Shown here piece after piece: positions 1 through 8,560 of a DNA stretch of 33,471 nt. The first letter of the stretch is position 1; every line of letters begins with the position of its first letter. The notes under the pieces were generated by a model. That model saw nothing but the letters and a program-made list of their open reading frames with translations, was not told where the DNA came from and did no database searches. Source of the stretch: Cyclobacteriaceae bacterium (GTDB lineage Bacteria; Bacteroidota; Bacteroidia; Cytophagales; Cyclobacteriaceae); NCBI GenBank assembly GCA_013140555.1, contig JABFSO010000486.1, forward strand, positions 1-33,471, given 5' to 3'. The position numbers and the translations under genes are program-made.

Positions 1-1143
1 CTGGAAGACAACTGGAGAAGATCGAACAAATCGAATGTAATCAACGACCGACCGGTTGCCGAAACAAAACCTGTTGAAGTTGCCGCCAAGCCAACGGTAG
101 CAGCTGAAAGTGCACCCGTAGCCAAAGTAGATGAAGCGGGCAAAGTCTTAAAATCGCTGCCGTATTCTGAAAAACAGAAAAGTGAGTTGCTCGCCAAAAT
201 CGAGAACGCCTACATTAAATTGGGGGATCTCTATTATTTCAATTTAGAAGATCGCACGAATGCAGCCGAATCCTATCAAAAGTTGTTGGATCGTTTTCCG
301 GAATCTGAACTCGAACCCGAATCACTTTACAAGTTGTATCTCATCTATCAGGAGACTGACCCCGTGAAGGCCGCCCTATATGCCGATCGTTTGAAGAATG
401 AACACCCGAACTCTACGTTTGCAAAAATTCTAGTCAATCCAAACTACCTAAAAGAAACCAGTGTAGCAGCCGAAAAGCAAAAGCTGATTTACAAAGAAGC
501 GTATGCCCTCTACCAAAAGAATAATTTGCGGTCAGCCCAAGAAAAAGTAGAGCAAGCCATTCAGGTAGGCGAAACCAATTTTACGCCTCAACTCGAATTG
601 TTAAAAGTTTTGATCACGGGTCGCACCGAAGATGTAGCCAAGTATCAATTTGAATTGGAGGGCTTTATTAAAAAATACCCCAGCGAACCGTTGAAAGCGT
701 ACGCTGAAGAATTGCTGGCTTCTTCCAAAGCTTTATTAGACAAACTGGAACGCGCCAAGGGCATTCAATACAGTACCACCACCATAGGGCCACATTATTT
801 TGTAGTGGTTTACAAAACAAGCGACCGAATTACCAATCCGGTAGCCGATGCGCTGGATAAATTCAATGCCGGCCAATGGAAAAATTTAAAGTTAACCACC
901 AGCAACCTGGCCTTAACGGATGATAAAACGCTTACTATGACCGTGGAATTTGCTGATCGCGAAAGCGCCTTGAGTTATTTTGACAAATTTCTCGCTCAAC
1001 TAGCCAACACAAAGCCGTTTTCCAATTATAAATTCTATAATTTTGTAATTACCAAAGATAATTTCCAAACTTTTTACAGAACCAAAGCGCTGGATGAGTA
1101 CCTCACCTTCTTCGATCGGAACTATCAAAAGCAAAGTCAGTAA
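1..1143 (+). CDS. TPR protein, 3' part; probable SprE/PorW-type lipoprotein
   Basis: The reading frame is open from the first base, so the gene starts upstream and only its last 380 residues are visible. A linker rich in Ala, Pro, Val and Lys (about residues 15-55) is followed by TPR-like helical repeats, including the segments around YIKLGDLYYFNLED and SAQEKVEQAIQVG. The C-terminal domain of about 120 residues ends in FVITKDNFQTFYRTKALDEY. A late TPR block plus this type of tail resembles SprE/PorW, the periplasmic TPR lipoprotein of the type IX secretion and gliding machinery. The signal peptide and lipobox that would confirm it lie outside the window. The 3' end overlaps the penicillin-binding protein gene by 50 bp, so the two are probably cotranscribed. 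A generic envelope TPR protein remains possible. Confidence 0.6.
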   Translation: MEDNWRRSNKSNVINDRPVAETKPVEVAAKPTVAAESAPVAKVDEAGKVLKSLPYSEKQKSELLAKIENAYIKLGDLYYFNLEDRTNAAESYQKLLDRFPESELEPESLYKLYLIYQETDPVKAALYADRLKNEHPNSTFAKILVNPNYLKETSVAAEKQKLIYKEAYALYQKNNLRSAQEKVEQAIQVGETNFTPQLELLKVLITGRTEDVAKYQFELEGFIKKYPSEPLKAYAEELLASSKALLDKLERAKGIQYSTTTIGPHYFVVVYKTSDRITNPVADALDKFNAGQWKNLKLTTSNLALTDDKTLTMTVEFADRESALSYFDKFLAQLANTKPFSNYKFYNFVITKDNFQTFYRTKALDEYLTFFDRNYQKQSQ

Positions 1144-3436
1144 ATTCCTTCGGGTAAAAAAGACCTGGATACCCAAGGCTATTAAGTACACTTGGATTTT
1201 ATTCCTGTGCTTTATGCTCGGCTTGCCTCTTTACATCCTAAGTGTAAAAGTAGACTTGTTTGGCTTATTCGGGGGCATGCCTAGCTTGGCAGAAATTGAA
1301 AATCCGGATAATGATTTATCATCTGAGATTCTTTCGGCCGATGGCGTTTCGTTAGGAAGATATTTTCGCTATAACCGAAGTCAGGTGCATTACAATCAGT
1401 TGTCACCAGACTTGGTGAACACGTTATTAATATCTGAAGACCATCGCTTCTATGAGCATTCCGGGTTGGATCTTCCTGCCTTCCTTCGCGTTATCAAGGG
1501 TTTAGTTACTTTCAACCCTGCTGGCGGTGGCAGTACACTAACTCAACAATTAGCTAAGAATCTCTTTACGATGAATCCTGATAAAGGATTGGACGGGGTG
1601 CTTTCAAAGCTAGGCAAATACCCACGGAGAATAATTCAAAAAACAAAGGAATGGATTATATCGGTTGAGTTGGAAGAAAATTTCACGAAAGAAGAAATCA
1701 TTGCTCTCTATTTAAACACATGTGATTTTAGTAGTGGTTCTTTCGGAATTAAGATTGCTGCCGAGACTTATTTCAAGAAGCAGCCGGATAGTTTAAACTT
1801 GCAAGAGTCAGCAGTTCTTGTTGGTATGCTTCAAGCGCCTACTCGATATAATCCACCTCTTCATCCAGAAAGTTCTCTATCTAAAAGAAACGAAGTTCTT
1901 TTAAAAGTATATCGTCATGGCTATAAGGTAAAATCCAGAACTCAGTTTGATTCAATTAAGGCACTTCCTATTGATCTAAAATACAACGTTCAAAATCAAA
2001 ACGAAGGACTGGCTACCTACTTCCGCACGGTATTGCAAAATTATCTGACCAAGTATTGCAACGACAAGGGCATTGACCTCTACAACTCCGGTTTAAAAAT
2101 TTATACCACCATCGACAGCCGTTTGCAAAAGTATGCCGAAGAGGCGGTGAGCGAACACATGAAAGATTTGCAAGCCAAGTTTTTCAATGAGTGGAAAAGA
2201 AGAAACCGCAACCCGTGGGTAGATGAAAACGGTGTGGAGATTAAAGACTTTCTTCAAAAACGTATTAAGCAAAGTGATGCCTACAAAATGTATGTGGAGA
2301 AGTATGGAGAAAACTCTGACTCATTGAAAATCATGCTCAAGCTGAAAAAGCCTATGACTATCTTCACTTGGAATGGCGAGCGAGATACCACCTTCAGCAG
2401 TTTCGATTCGCTCAATTATTACAAACGCTTTTTGCAAACCGGCTTGATGTCGATGGACCCGAACACCGGTCACATCAAAGCATGGGTGGGAGGTTTCAAT
2501 CACAAATATTTCAAGTTCGATCACGTGCGCCAAGGCAAACGTCAGCCTGGTTCTACTTTCAAAGCATTTATCTATGGTCTGGCAATTGAAAATAATTATT
2601 CACCATGCCACGAGATGACGGATATTTCACCGCAGTTTTCCATTCCGGGCCAACCCGATTGGTACCCCATGAACTCTAATGGCACGCGAGGTTCCGGCAA
2701 GAAAATGACCATCCGTCAGGCCATGGCACAATCGGTAAACGCCATTTCAGCACAACTCATGAAAGACCTCGGTGAAGAGAATGTAGTCGAGTTTGCACAC
2801 CGCATGGGCATTGAAAGTCATTTGGATGCTGTGCCTTCGTTGTGTTTAGGAACCAGTGATGTTTCATTGTTTGAAATGGTGGGCGCTTACAGCACTTTCG
2901 TGAATGGCGGTATCAACACACAACCGTTTTTCATTTCACGCATTGAAGACAAAAACGGAAACGTGATTGAAAACTTCGTTCCTAAAACTAAACAAGCCAT
3001 CGATGAACAAACTGCTTATCGAATGATTTACATGTTGAAAGGTGGTGTAGAAGAACAAGGTGGCTCATCTCGTGGATTGAGTCCCATTATTTTACAAGAC
3101 AACGAAGTAGGCGGAAAAACCGGAACGACCAACGATGCATCAGACGGTTGGTATATGGGGGCCACCCATAATCTCGTTACCGGTGTGTGGGTAGGTGGAG
3201 ACGAGCGTGCTGTGCATTTTCCTTCATGGGATTTTGGTCAAGGTAGCCGTACCGCCCGACCTATTTGGGATAAGTACATGGTGAAGACGTACTCCGATCC
3301 GAAAACTGGTGTTGCGAAAGGATATTTCAAACGTCCTTCCAATGGTGTTGATGTTTCGTTTGACTGCGGTAAGTTCACCCAAGTATCTGACTCGGTCAAA
3401 GTGAAAGACGAAGACGAGTGGGATATTAAAAATTAG
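1094..3436 (+). CDS. Class A penicillin-binding protein (PBP1A-like)
   Basis: Bifunctional peptidoglycan synthase of 780 aa, anchored in the inner membrane and acting in the periplasm. One membrane segment spans about residues 32-53. The glycosyltransferase domain (about 85-260) carries EDHRFYEHSG with catalytic Glu115, then GGGSTLTQQLAKN at 144-156. The transpeptidase domain (about 445-735) has all three catalytic motifs: STFK with Ser487, SVN at 547-549 and KTGTT at 675-679. Length is normal for class A enzymes. The ATG at 1094 lies inside the upstream TPR gene; the first in-frame ATG beyond the overlap falls within the membrane segment, so the overlapping start is preferred. Codon endings look more T/A-rich at about 1360-1985 than in the C-rich rest, by eye only. 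uvrC follows after 36 bp. Confidence 0.95.
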   Translation: MSTSPSSIGTIKSKVSKFLRVKKTWIPKAIKYTWILFLCFMLGLPLYILSVKVDLFGLFGGMPSLAEIENPDNDLSSEILSADGVSLGRYFRYNRSQVHYNQLSPDLVNTLLISEDHRFYEHSGLDLPAFLRVIKGLVTFNPAGGGSTLTQQLAKNLFTMNPDKGLDGVLSKLGKYPRRIIQKTKEWIISVELEENFTKEEIIALYLNTCDFSSGSFGIKIAAETYFKKQPDSLNLQESAVLVGMLQAPTRYNPPLHPESSLSKRNEVLLKVYRHGYKVKSRTQFDSIKALPIDLKYNVQNQNEGLATYFRTVLQNYLTKYCNDKGIDLYNSGLKIYTTIDSRLQKYAEEAVSEHMKDLQAKFFNEWKRRNRNPWVDENGVEIKDFLQKRIKQSDAYKMYVEKYGENSDSLKIMLKLKKPMTIFTWNGERDTTFSSFDSLNYYKRFLQTGLMSMDPNTGHIKAWVGGFNHKYFKFDHVRQGKRQPGSTFKAFIYGLAIENNYSPCHEMTDISPQFSIPGQPDWYPMNSNGTRGSGKKMTIRQAMAQSVNAISAQLMKDLGEENVVEFAHRMGIESHLDAVPSLCLGTSDVSLFEMVGAYSTFVNGGINTQPFFISRIEDKNGNVIENFVPKTKQAIDEQTAYRMIYMLKGGVEEQGGSSRGLSPIILQDNEVGGKTGTTNDASDGWYMGATHNLVTGVWVGGDERAVHFPSWDFGQGSRTARPIWDKYMVKTYSDPKTGVAKGYFKRPSNGVDVSFDCGKFTQVSDSVKVKDEDEWDIKN

Positions 3437-3472
3437 GAGTTAAACTGCGACTCGCACGTTTGCACCAAACAC

Positions 3473-5272
3473 ATGCTGAAAGATCAAGTTGCTTCATTGC
3501 CCGATTCCCCCGGTGTTTATCGGTATTACAACAAAGAAGATGTATTGATCTATGTTGGCAAAGCCAAAAGCCTGAAGAAGCGTGTGAGCAGCTACTTCAA
3601 CAAGCAATCGCAATACAATCGTAAAACTGAAAAGCTGGTATCTGAAATCCATCGATTGGAGTTTACGTTGGCCAACACCGAATTTGATGCATTGCTGCTC
3701 GAGAATAATCTCATCAAACAGAATCAGCCGAAATACAACATCTTGCTGAAAGATGACAAAACGTTTCCCTATCTCTGCATTTTAAAAGAACGTTTTCCGC
3801 GGATTATTTCCACCCGCAAATACATTCCCAAGCAAGGCGAATATTTTGGTCCCTACTCCAGCGTGGGCTCCATGAATAGTGTGTTGGAATTGGTCAGACA
3901 ATTGTATTCAATACGAACATGTTCGTTGTTGCTTTCCGCAGAAAACATTGAAGAGAAAAAATTCAAAGTGTGTTTGGAATACCACATCGGTAATTGCAAA
4001 GGCCCTTGCGAAGGAAAGCAAGAAGAGCAAGCTTACTTAGAAGAAATCGCGCAAGCCCGATACATATTGAAAGGCAACCTCAGCATAGTCGAAGATTATT
4101 TTGCCGATCAGATGAAACAAGCTGCTGACAAATTGGAGTTTGAAAAAGCGGCTTTCTACAAATTCAAGTTAGAGAAACTCGAAAACTTCCAGAGCAAATC
4201 GTTGGTGGTGAATCGTAAACTCACTGACATTGATGTGGTGACAATCGCAAGCAGCGAAACCTTTGCCTACATCAACTACTTGCAAATAAAAGAAGGCTCC
4301 ATCATCTTTTCGAAAAATCTGGAGATCAAGAAAAAACTCGATGAATCAGATGACGAGATTTTGAGTTTGGCGGTGGAAGAATTGCGCACCGAATACCACA
4401 GCAACAATCCGGAGGTCTATACCAATGTGGCGTTGAGTGTGAAGTCGGAATTATACGAAAATATCATTCCTATCATTGGTGACAAAAAGAAACTGGTCGA
4501 TCTCTCGTTGAAGAATGCGTTGTACTTGAAGCGCGAGCGTGAAATCAATCTGGAGGAACGCAAGACCAAAAAGAACGAAGTACTCCACATCTTACAAGAA
4601 AACCTGCGACTGATTCAATATCCAAAAATCATTGAGTGTTTTGATAACTCCAACTTTCAAGGAACCAATCCGGTTGCCTCGATGGTGCGCTTTGTGGATG
4701 GCAAACCTGATAAAAAAGGCTATCGCCATTTCAATATCAAAACGGTTGTTGGCCCCAACGACTTTGCTTCGATGAAGGAGATTGTAGGCAGGCGCTACAA
4801 GCGGATTATGGAAGAGCAAGGTGAATATCCGCAATTGATTATTGTGGACGGTGGCAAAGGCCAGTTGAGCAGCGCGTGCGAGGCATTGCAAGAGCTGGGA
4901 CTGTATGGAAAAATTCCGATTGTGGGCATCGCAAAGCGGTTGGAAGAAATTTATTATCCGGAAGATCCTCTCCCACTTTTGATCAACAAAAAATCACCAG
5001 GCTTGATGTTGATTCAACGCATTCGCGATGAAGCACACCGTTTTGGCATTACCTTCCACCGACTGAAGCGCAGCAACTCTACTTTTGTCACGGAGCTGGA
5101 AAACATTCCGGGCATCGGCAAAAAGACTGCTGACAAATTGCTGGCACATTTTAAGTCATTCAAAAAAATCAAAGAAGCTTCTTTGGAAGAATTGAAAGAA
5201 GTGGTAGGCGATGCAGCCGCTTTGAAAATCCGAGAACATGTGGAAATAGGAAATTCTGAGCCAAAAGAATAA
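3473..5272 (+). CDS. uvrC: UvrABC excinuclease subunit C
   Basis: Nuclease subunit of nucleotide excision repair, making the 3' and 5' cuts around a UvrB-bound lesion. At 599 aa it is full length. The N-terminal GIY-YIG domain (about 11-90) begins PGVYRYYN and continues IYVGKAKSLKKR. Four cysteines (C150, C167, C175, C179) match the spacing reported for the UvrC Fe-S cluster. A UVR motif lies at about 205-240. The RNase H-like nuclease carries Asp391 in ECFDNSN, Asp459 in IIVDGGKGQ and His522 in DEAHRFG. Tandem helix-hairpin-helix motifs follow at about 540-590 (NIPGIGKKTADKLL). It lies 36 bp after the PBP gene on the same strand and is probably in the same transcript. No defect seen. Confidence 0.97.
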   Translation: MLKDQVASLPDSPGVYRYYNKEDVLIYVGKAKSLKKRVSSYFNKQSQYNRKTEKLVSEIHRLEFTLANTEFDALLLENNLIKQNQPKYNILLKDDKTFPYLCILKERFPRIISTRKYIPKQGEYFGPYSSVGSMNSVLELVRQLYSIRTCSLLLSAENIEEKKFKVCLEYHIGNCKGPCEGKQEEQAYLEEIAQARYILKGNLSIVEDYFADQMKQAADKLEFEKAAFYKFKLEKLENFQSKSLVVNRKLTDIDVVTIASSETFAYINYLQIKEGSIIFSKNLEIKKKLDESDDEILSLAVEELRTEYHSNNPEVYTNVALSVKSELYENIIPIIGDKKKLVDLSLKNALYLKREREINLEERKTKKNEVLHILQENLRLIQYPKIIECFDNSNFQGTNPVASMVRFVDGKPDKKGYRHFNIKTVVGPNDFASMKEIVGRRYKRIMEEQGEYPQLIIVDGGKGQLSSACEALQELGLYGKIPIVGIAKRLEEIYYPEDPLPLLINKKSPGLMLIQRIRDEAHRFGITFHRLKRSNSTFVTELENIPGIGKKTADKLLAHFKSFKKIKEASLEELKEVVGDAAALKIREHVEIGNSEPKE

Positions 5273-5282
5273 ATTGCACTGT

Positions 5283-5870
5283 ATGCTCAATGAATTAGGT
5301 TCTATTATACTTGATACACGTAGTCTTGGTGGATTCACGGATGCTGAGTTCTATCAATTCTGCCTGGACAACAGAAATATAAAATTTGAGCGAGATGCTT
5401 TCGCGAATATCATAGTTATGTCTAATACAGGCGGTAAAACAGGCTACTACAATACTGAAATTTTAGCAGAGTTGGCCATTTGGAACCGACAACACAAAAC
5501 CGGTATCTGTTTTGATTCTTCTACGGCTTTTCGATTACCAAATAGCGCTGTTCGATCTCCAGATGCTGCGTGGGTTGCCGTTGGGCGGTGGAATCAACTT
5601 TCTGAAAAAGAGAAAGAACAATTTCCTCCATTATGCCCGGACTTTGTTTTAGAAATCAAATCTGCTTCCGATCAACTTTCCTCCTTAAAATCAAAAATGG
5701 ATGAATGGGTTGCGAATGGCTGCCGGTTAGCTTGGCTAATCAATCCGGAAGAGAAGGCTACGCTCGTTTATTCATCCGGTCAAATAAAAACCATTTCCTT
5801 TCAGGAAGTTTTATCGGGGAGCTCTTTAATGCCAGGCTTAGAGCTCATCCTTGGATCTATTTTCAAATAG
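5283..5870 (+). CDS. Uma2-family (DUF820) putative endonuclease
   Basis: 195-aa protein of the Uma2/DUF820 family, which has a PD-(D/E)XK nuclease fold. Visible support: SPDAAWV with Asp94, then PDFVLEIKS giving the E124-x-K126 element, then a KMDEW...GCRLAWLINPEEK segment typical of the family. ATG 5283 is chosen over TTG 5274, which directly follows the uvrC stop. The gene begins 10 bp after uvrC but has no evident link to repair. Its codons look more A/T-ending than those of uvrC, so it may have been acquired. Uma2 genes are often multicopy in their hosts, and their biological role is poorly established; nuclease activity here is inferred only from the motif. Confidence 0.85.
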   Translation: MLNELGSIILDTRSLGGFTDAEFYQFCLDNRNIKFERDAFANIIVMSNTGGKTGYYNTEILAELAIWNRQHKTGICFDSSTAFRLPNSAVRSPDAAWVAVGRWNQLSEKEKEQFPPLCPDFVLEIKSASDQLSSLKSKMDEWVANGCRLAWLINPEEKATLVYSSGQIKTISFQEVLSGSSLMPGLELILGSIFK

Positions 5871-5934
5871 ATTTTCTTTTTCGCCTGCCTTTTGCAATTC
5901 ACTACATCCGTCCTACAACTCATGCCATTTGACT

Positions 5935-5964
5935 TGGCTGGCAGGCATCTAAGCCTCACTTTTG
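5935..5964 (+). promoter_or_regulatory. Bacteroidota-type promoter for the SDHY-repeat gene
   Basis: TTG at 5935-5937 is followed after 19 nt by CACTTTTG at 5957-5964, a 7/8 match to the -7 consensus TAnnTTTG. Transcription would begin near 5970, which argues for translation from ATG 5993 rather than ATG 5969. Confidence 0.55.
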
Positions 5965-5992
5965 CCGTATGGTAGTTCAAATATCTATTCGT

Positions 5993-7411
5993 ATGAAGGC
6001 TTACTTACTCTCGCTTGCCCTATTTGTATCGTCCACTGTTTCTGGACAGATCGGCATTTACTCTTCCAATTCTTCATTTAACGGTAAAACTGTTTACAAA
6101 CATTCCACCGGCCTCACCAGCTTTAATGTGGAAACACGTGGTAAAGTAGAACTCACCGACAATGACTTGGATGTAAAAAGTATGTCGCCCGATGGTTATT
6201 TAGAAATCACCAAAACGGTATTTGGCAACAAACGCTCGATCGTAATTACTCCGCAAGGCAACGGCCTGAAGCGCGAGTATTACGAAGGCCGCTCACTCGT
6301 AGCTTTTGAACCTGAGGGCCGCAAATGGCTTTCGGAAGTGCTCCCTGAATTAGTGCGAACCACCACCATTGGTGCGGAAAGTCGTGTAAACCGTTTCTTT
6401 CGTCAAGGTGGTGCGATGGCCGTAGTAAATGAAATTAAGCGATTGGAAAGCGACCATGTGAAATCACACTACGCCACACTTCTCATGAAGTTGAACATCC
6501 CAGTCAGCGATTACGGTATGATCGCCTCCGGTATCGCCAGCACGATTGACTCTGACCATTACCTGACCGAATTTTTGAAAGGAAGCATGGATAAATTCCT
6601 TCAAAACAAAACAGCCACCGAAGCGCTCTTTACAGCTACGCAAAAAATGGAATCGGATCATTACAAAACAGAAGTGATCCGCGAAGCATTGTACAGTGCT
6701 CCTGCCACAATCGAAAATGTACGCATCATCATGATTGCTACCGGCAAAATGGATTCTGACCATTACAAAACAGAAGTTCTAAAAGCATTATTAAAACAAA
6801 ATAATCTGACCGATGCGGTAATCACTGAAATGATCAATACCACGCAGACCATTGATTCCGATCACTACCGCAGTGTAGTGCTGAACAAAGCACTCGCTAA
6901 GCCAGGGTTATCAGCTACTGCTTTTACAAAAGTGTTAGAGTCCGTAAAGAATATTGAATCGGATCATTATAAAAGTGAAGTGTTGGGCAACCTGTTTCAA
7001 AACAATCTGACACCGGAAGTTTTAAACAGCGCGATGGAGGTAATCGGTTCGATTGAATCGGATCACTATATCACGCAAGTGGCCAATCAATTGGTGAAGC
7101 GTCAAAACTTAACGGACGAAAATTTTCAGAAGCTACTAGGTGCCATGAGTGCTAACCAAAGCGATCACTACATGTCTGTGTTTTTGCAAACGGCTTTGGA
7201 ACGCCCCAGTTTATCCAAAGAAAATCTGATGAGCATATTACAATCTACCTCGCACATCGATTCTGATCATTACATCACCGAAGTGCTGACAGATGTAGCT
7301 TACAAAATGAAGGGCATGAATGATGCCTCGCTGAGAGAAGCCTACCGCACTGCGGCCAAGCGCATCGAATCTGAAACCTACTATGGCCGTGTCATGCGTG
7401 CCATCGACTAA
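5993..7411 (+). CDS. Secreted SDHY-repeat solenoid protein
   Basis: 472-aa exported protein. A signal peptide (MKAYLLSLALFVSSTVSGQ) supports the ATG at 5993. Residues about 30-140 form a beta-rich domain around FNVETRGKVELTDNDLDVKS and WLSEVLPELVR. The rest is ten helical repeats, each built on (I/M)(D/E)SDHY(K)(T/S)EVL, with the SD positions at residues 153, 187, 221, 255, 289, 323, 356, 390, 425 and 460, a period of 33-35. From memory, a similar beta domain and SDYxK repeats occur in the C-terminal part of some M56/BlaR1-type proteins; here the module stands alone with no peptidase or membrane anchor. Function is unknown. A periplasmic or surface scaffold is plausible. The gene has its own promoter and terminator. 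Confidence 0.85.
   Translation: MKAYLLSLALFVSSTVSGQIGIYSSNSSFNGKTVYKHSTGLTSFNVETRGKVELTDNDLDVKSMSPDGYLEITKTVFGNKRSIVITPQGNGLKREYYEGRSLVAFEPEGRKWLSEVLPELVRTTTIGAESRVNRFFRQGGAMAVVNEIKRLESDHVKSHYATLLMKLNIPVSDYGMIASGIASTIDSDHYLTEFLKGSMDKFLQNKTATEALFTATQKMESDHYKTEVIREALYSAPATIENVRIIMIATGKMDSDHYKTEVLKALLKQNNLTDAVITEMINTTQTIDSDHYRSVVLNKALAKPGLSATAFTKVLESVKNIESDHYKSEVLGNLFQNNLTPEVLNSAMEVIGSIESDHYITQVANQLVKRQNLTDENFQKLLGAMSANQSDHYMSVFLQTALERPSLSKENLMSILQSTSHIDSDHYITEVLTDVAYKMKGMNDASLREAYRTAAKRIESETYYGRVMRAID
6434..7408 (+). repeat. Ten tandem 34-residue SDHY repeats (protein-level)
   Basis: Ten coding repeats of about 102 bp, spaced 34,34,34,34,34,33,34,35,35 residues apart. The SDHY core is kept in eight units. 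The first unit reads SDHV and the last SETY. Conservation is at the protein level; synonymous sites vary, so this is an old protein repeat and not a recent DNA duplication. Confidence 0.9.
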
Positions 7412-7420
7412 ACAAAAAAG

Positions 7421-7447
7421 CCGGAGCGTTAAACTACAACGCTCCGG
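7421..7447 (+). terminator. Intrinsic terminator after the SDHY-repeat gene
   Basis: A perfect 10-bp stem (CCGGAGCGTT with AACGCTCCGG) encloses a 7-nt loop, starts 9 nt after the stop codon and is followed by TTTCTACTT. An A-run on the other side could make it work in both directions. Confidence 0.85.
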
Positions 7448-7470
7448 TTTCTACTTAACTTCCAGATCAA

Positions 7471-7500
7471 TTGCATTGAGGATTAATTTTTTTATCTTCA
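7471..7500 (+). promoter_or_regulatory. Probable promoter of the sensor-kinase operon
   Basis: TTG at 7471-7473, 19 nt spacer, then TATCTTCA at 7493-7500 (6/8 match to TAnnTTTG). The predicted start site near 7507 leaves a leader of about 30 nt before ATG 7537. Confidence 0.45.
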
Positions 7501-7536
7501 TGCGATCACAAATCATCAAGTAACAAGTTTTTTCAA

Positions 7537-8550
7537 ATGAAGAAGTATGCCTTGCTCATCGCTAGCTGCACCGGACTGGGCATTCTGCTTTTTCTGTTTA
7601 TCTATTACAGTGAGAATGGGTCAGTGGCTCCCATCAGCACCACATGGAAACGATATCTTCTTCTGATTGCGCTGACCAATGCCATTGGCGTTCTTCTCTT
7701 AACTACCGATCGAATCATCAACAAGCTGCTCGACTGGAAAGAACATTTTATGATGCGTTTTCTAGTAGGGTTAATCGCTAACTTCATCATGATGATGTTG
7801 TTTCTTAGCCTGACGGGAAAATTCATTTTTGCATTAACTTCCGAAGAGCTTTTGAAGCTGGTGATCGTTTTCGTGATTGTAGTCTTTATATACGAAATCT
7901 TTTACGGTCTTTTCTATTCCTATTATCACTATGCCGTCATACAAGCCGAGCAACTAAGATCGGATCGCTGGCAATTAGAATTACAGTTCGAATCGCTCAA
8001 GAGCCAGATCAGTCCACACTATCTTTTCAATTGCCTCAACACCGTTTCTTCACTCCTATTCAAAGACACACGTGTAGCCGAAGAATTTATCCGCAGAATG
8101 GCCGACACCTTTCGGTATGTATTATCGCACCAAAAACAGCGGCTGGTTTCCTTACGGGAAGAATTGGAGTTTGTGAAATCATACTATTTTTTATTGCAAG
8201 TGCGCTATGAATATCATTTGCAACTCGAGGTAAATTTACCACAGAATGTAATGGATAGCGTGGTGCCTCCAATGACGCTACAATTGCTCGTAGAAAATGC
8301 AGTGAAGCACAACAAAATCAGTAAAGAAAAACCGCTGCTGGTTTACATTGGTGCACAAGACAATACGCACTTGTTAATAACCAATACCAAAACCGATGCC
8401 ACGCAACCGGTGGTCAGTTTTAGAGTGGGATTGGAAAACATTCATCAACGCTATAAATTCTTTACTTCTGAAAAAGTGGTGGTAAAAGATGGTGAAAAAT
8501 TTCAAGTGCAACTGCCTGTGTTGAAAAAAGATAAAATCAAACTGGGATAA
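7537..8550 (+). CDS. LytS/YehU-type sensor histidine kinase
   Basis: 337-aa membrane histidine kinase. Four membrane helices (about residues 4-24, 39-57, 75-97, 107-129) form the sensor region with almost no soluble input domain. A short coiled linker leads to the His_kinase (PF06580) domain: ISPHYLFNCLN gives phospho-acceptor His161, LVENAVKHN holds the N-box Asn254, and VGLENIHQRY is the G-box equivalent. All essential motifs are present, so this is the catalytically competent partner. It is the first gene of a three-gene operon with a kinase-like protein (10 bp downstream) and a LytTR regulator, which it presumably phosphorylates. The signal it senses cannot be read from the sequence. Confidence 0.93.
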   Translation: MKKYALLIASCTGLGILLFLFIYYSENGSVAPISTTWKRYLLLIALTNAIGVLLLTTDRIINKLLDWKEHFMMRFLVGLIANFIMMMLFLSLTGKFIFALTSEELLKLVIVFVIVVFIYEIFYGLFYSYYHYAVIQAEQLRSDRWQLELQFESLKSQISPHYLFNCLNTVSSLLFKDTRVAEEFIRRMADTFRYVLSHQKQRLVSLREELEFVKSYYFLLQVRYEYHLQLEVNLPQNVMDSVVPPMTLQLLVENAVKHNKISKEKPLLVYIGAQDNTHLLITNTKTDATQPVVSFRVGLENIHQRYKFFTSEKVVVKDGEKFQVQLPVLKKDKIKLG

Positions 8551-8560
8551 GTATCAACTG

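Noticed and set aside
5969-5992. Upstream ATG for the SDHY-repeat protein
   Set aside because: The promoter places the transcript start at about 5970, and only ATG 5993 gives a clean signal peptide.
6434-7408. Regular ~102-bp periodicity resembling a repeat array
   Set aside because: The period comes from protein repeats in an open frame with varied synonymous sites; it is not a CRISPR or DNA satellite.
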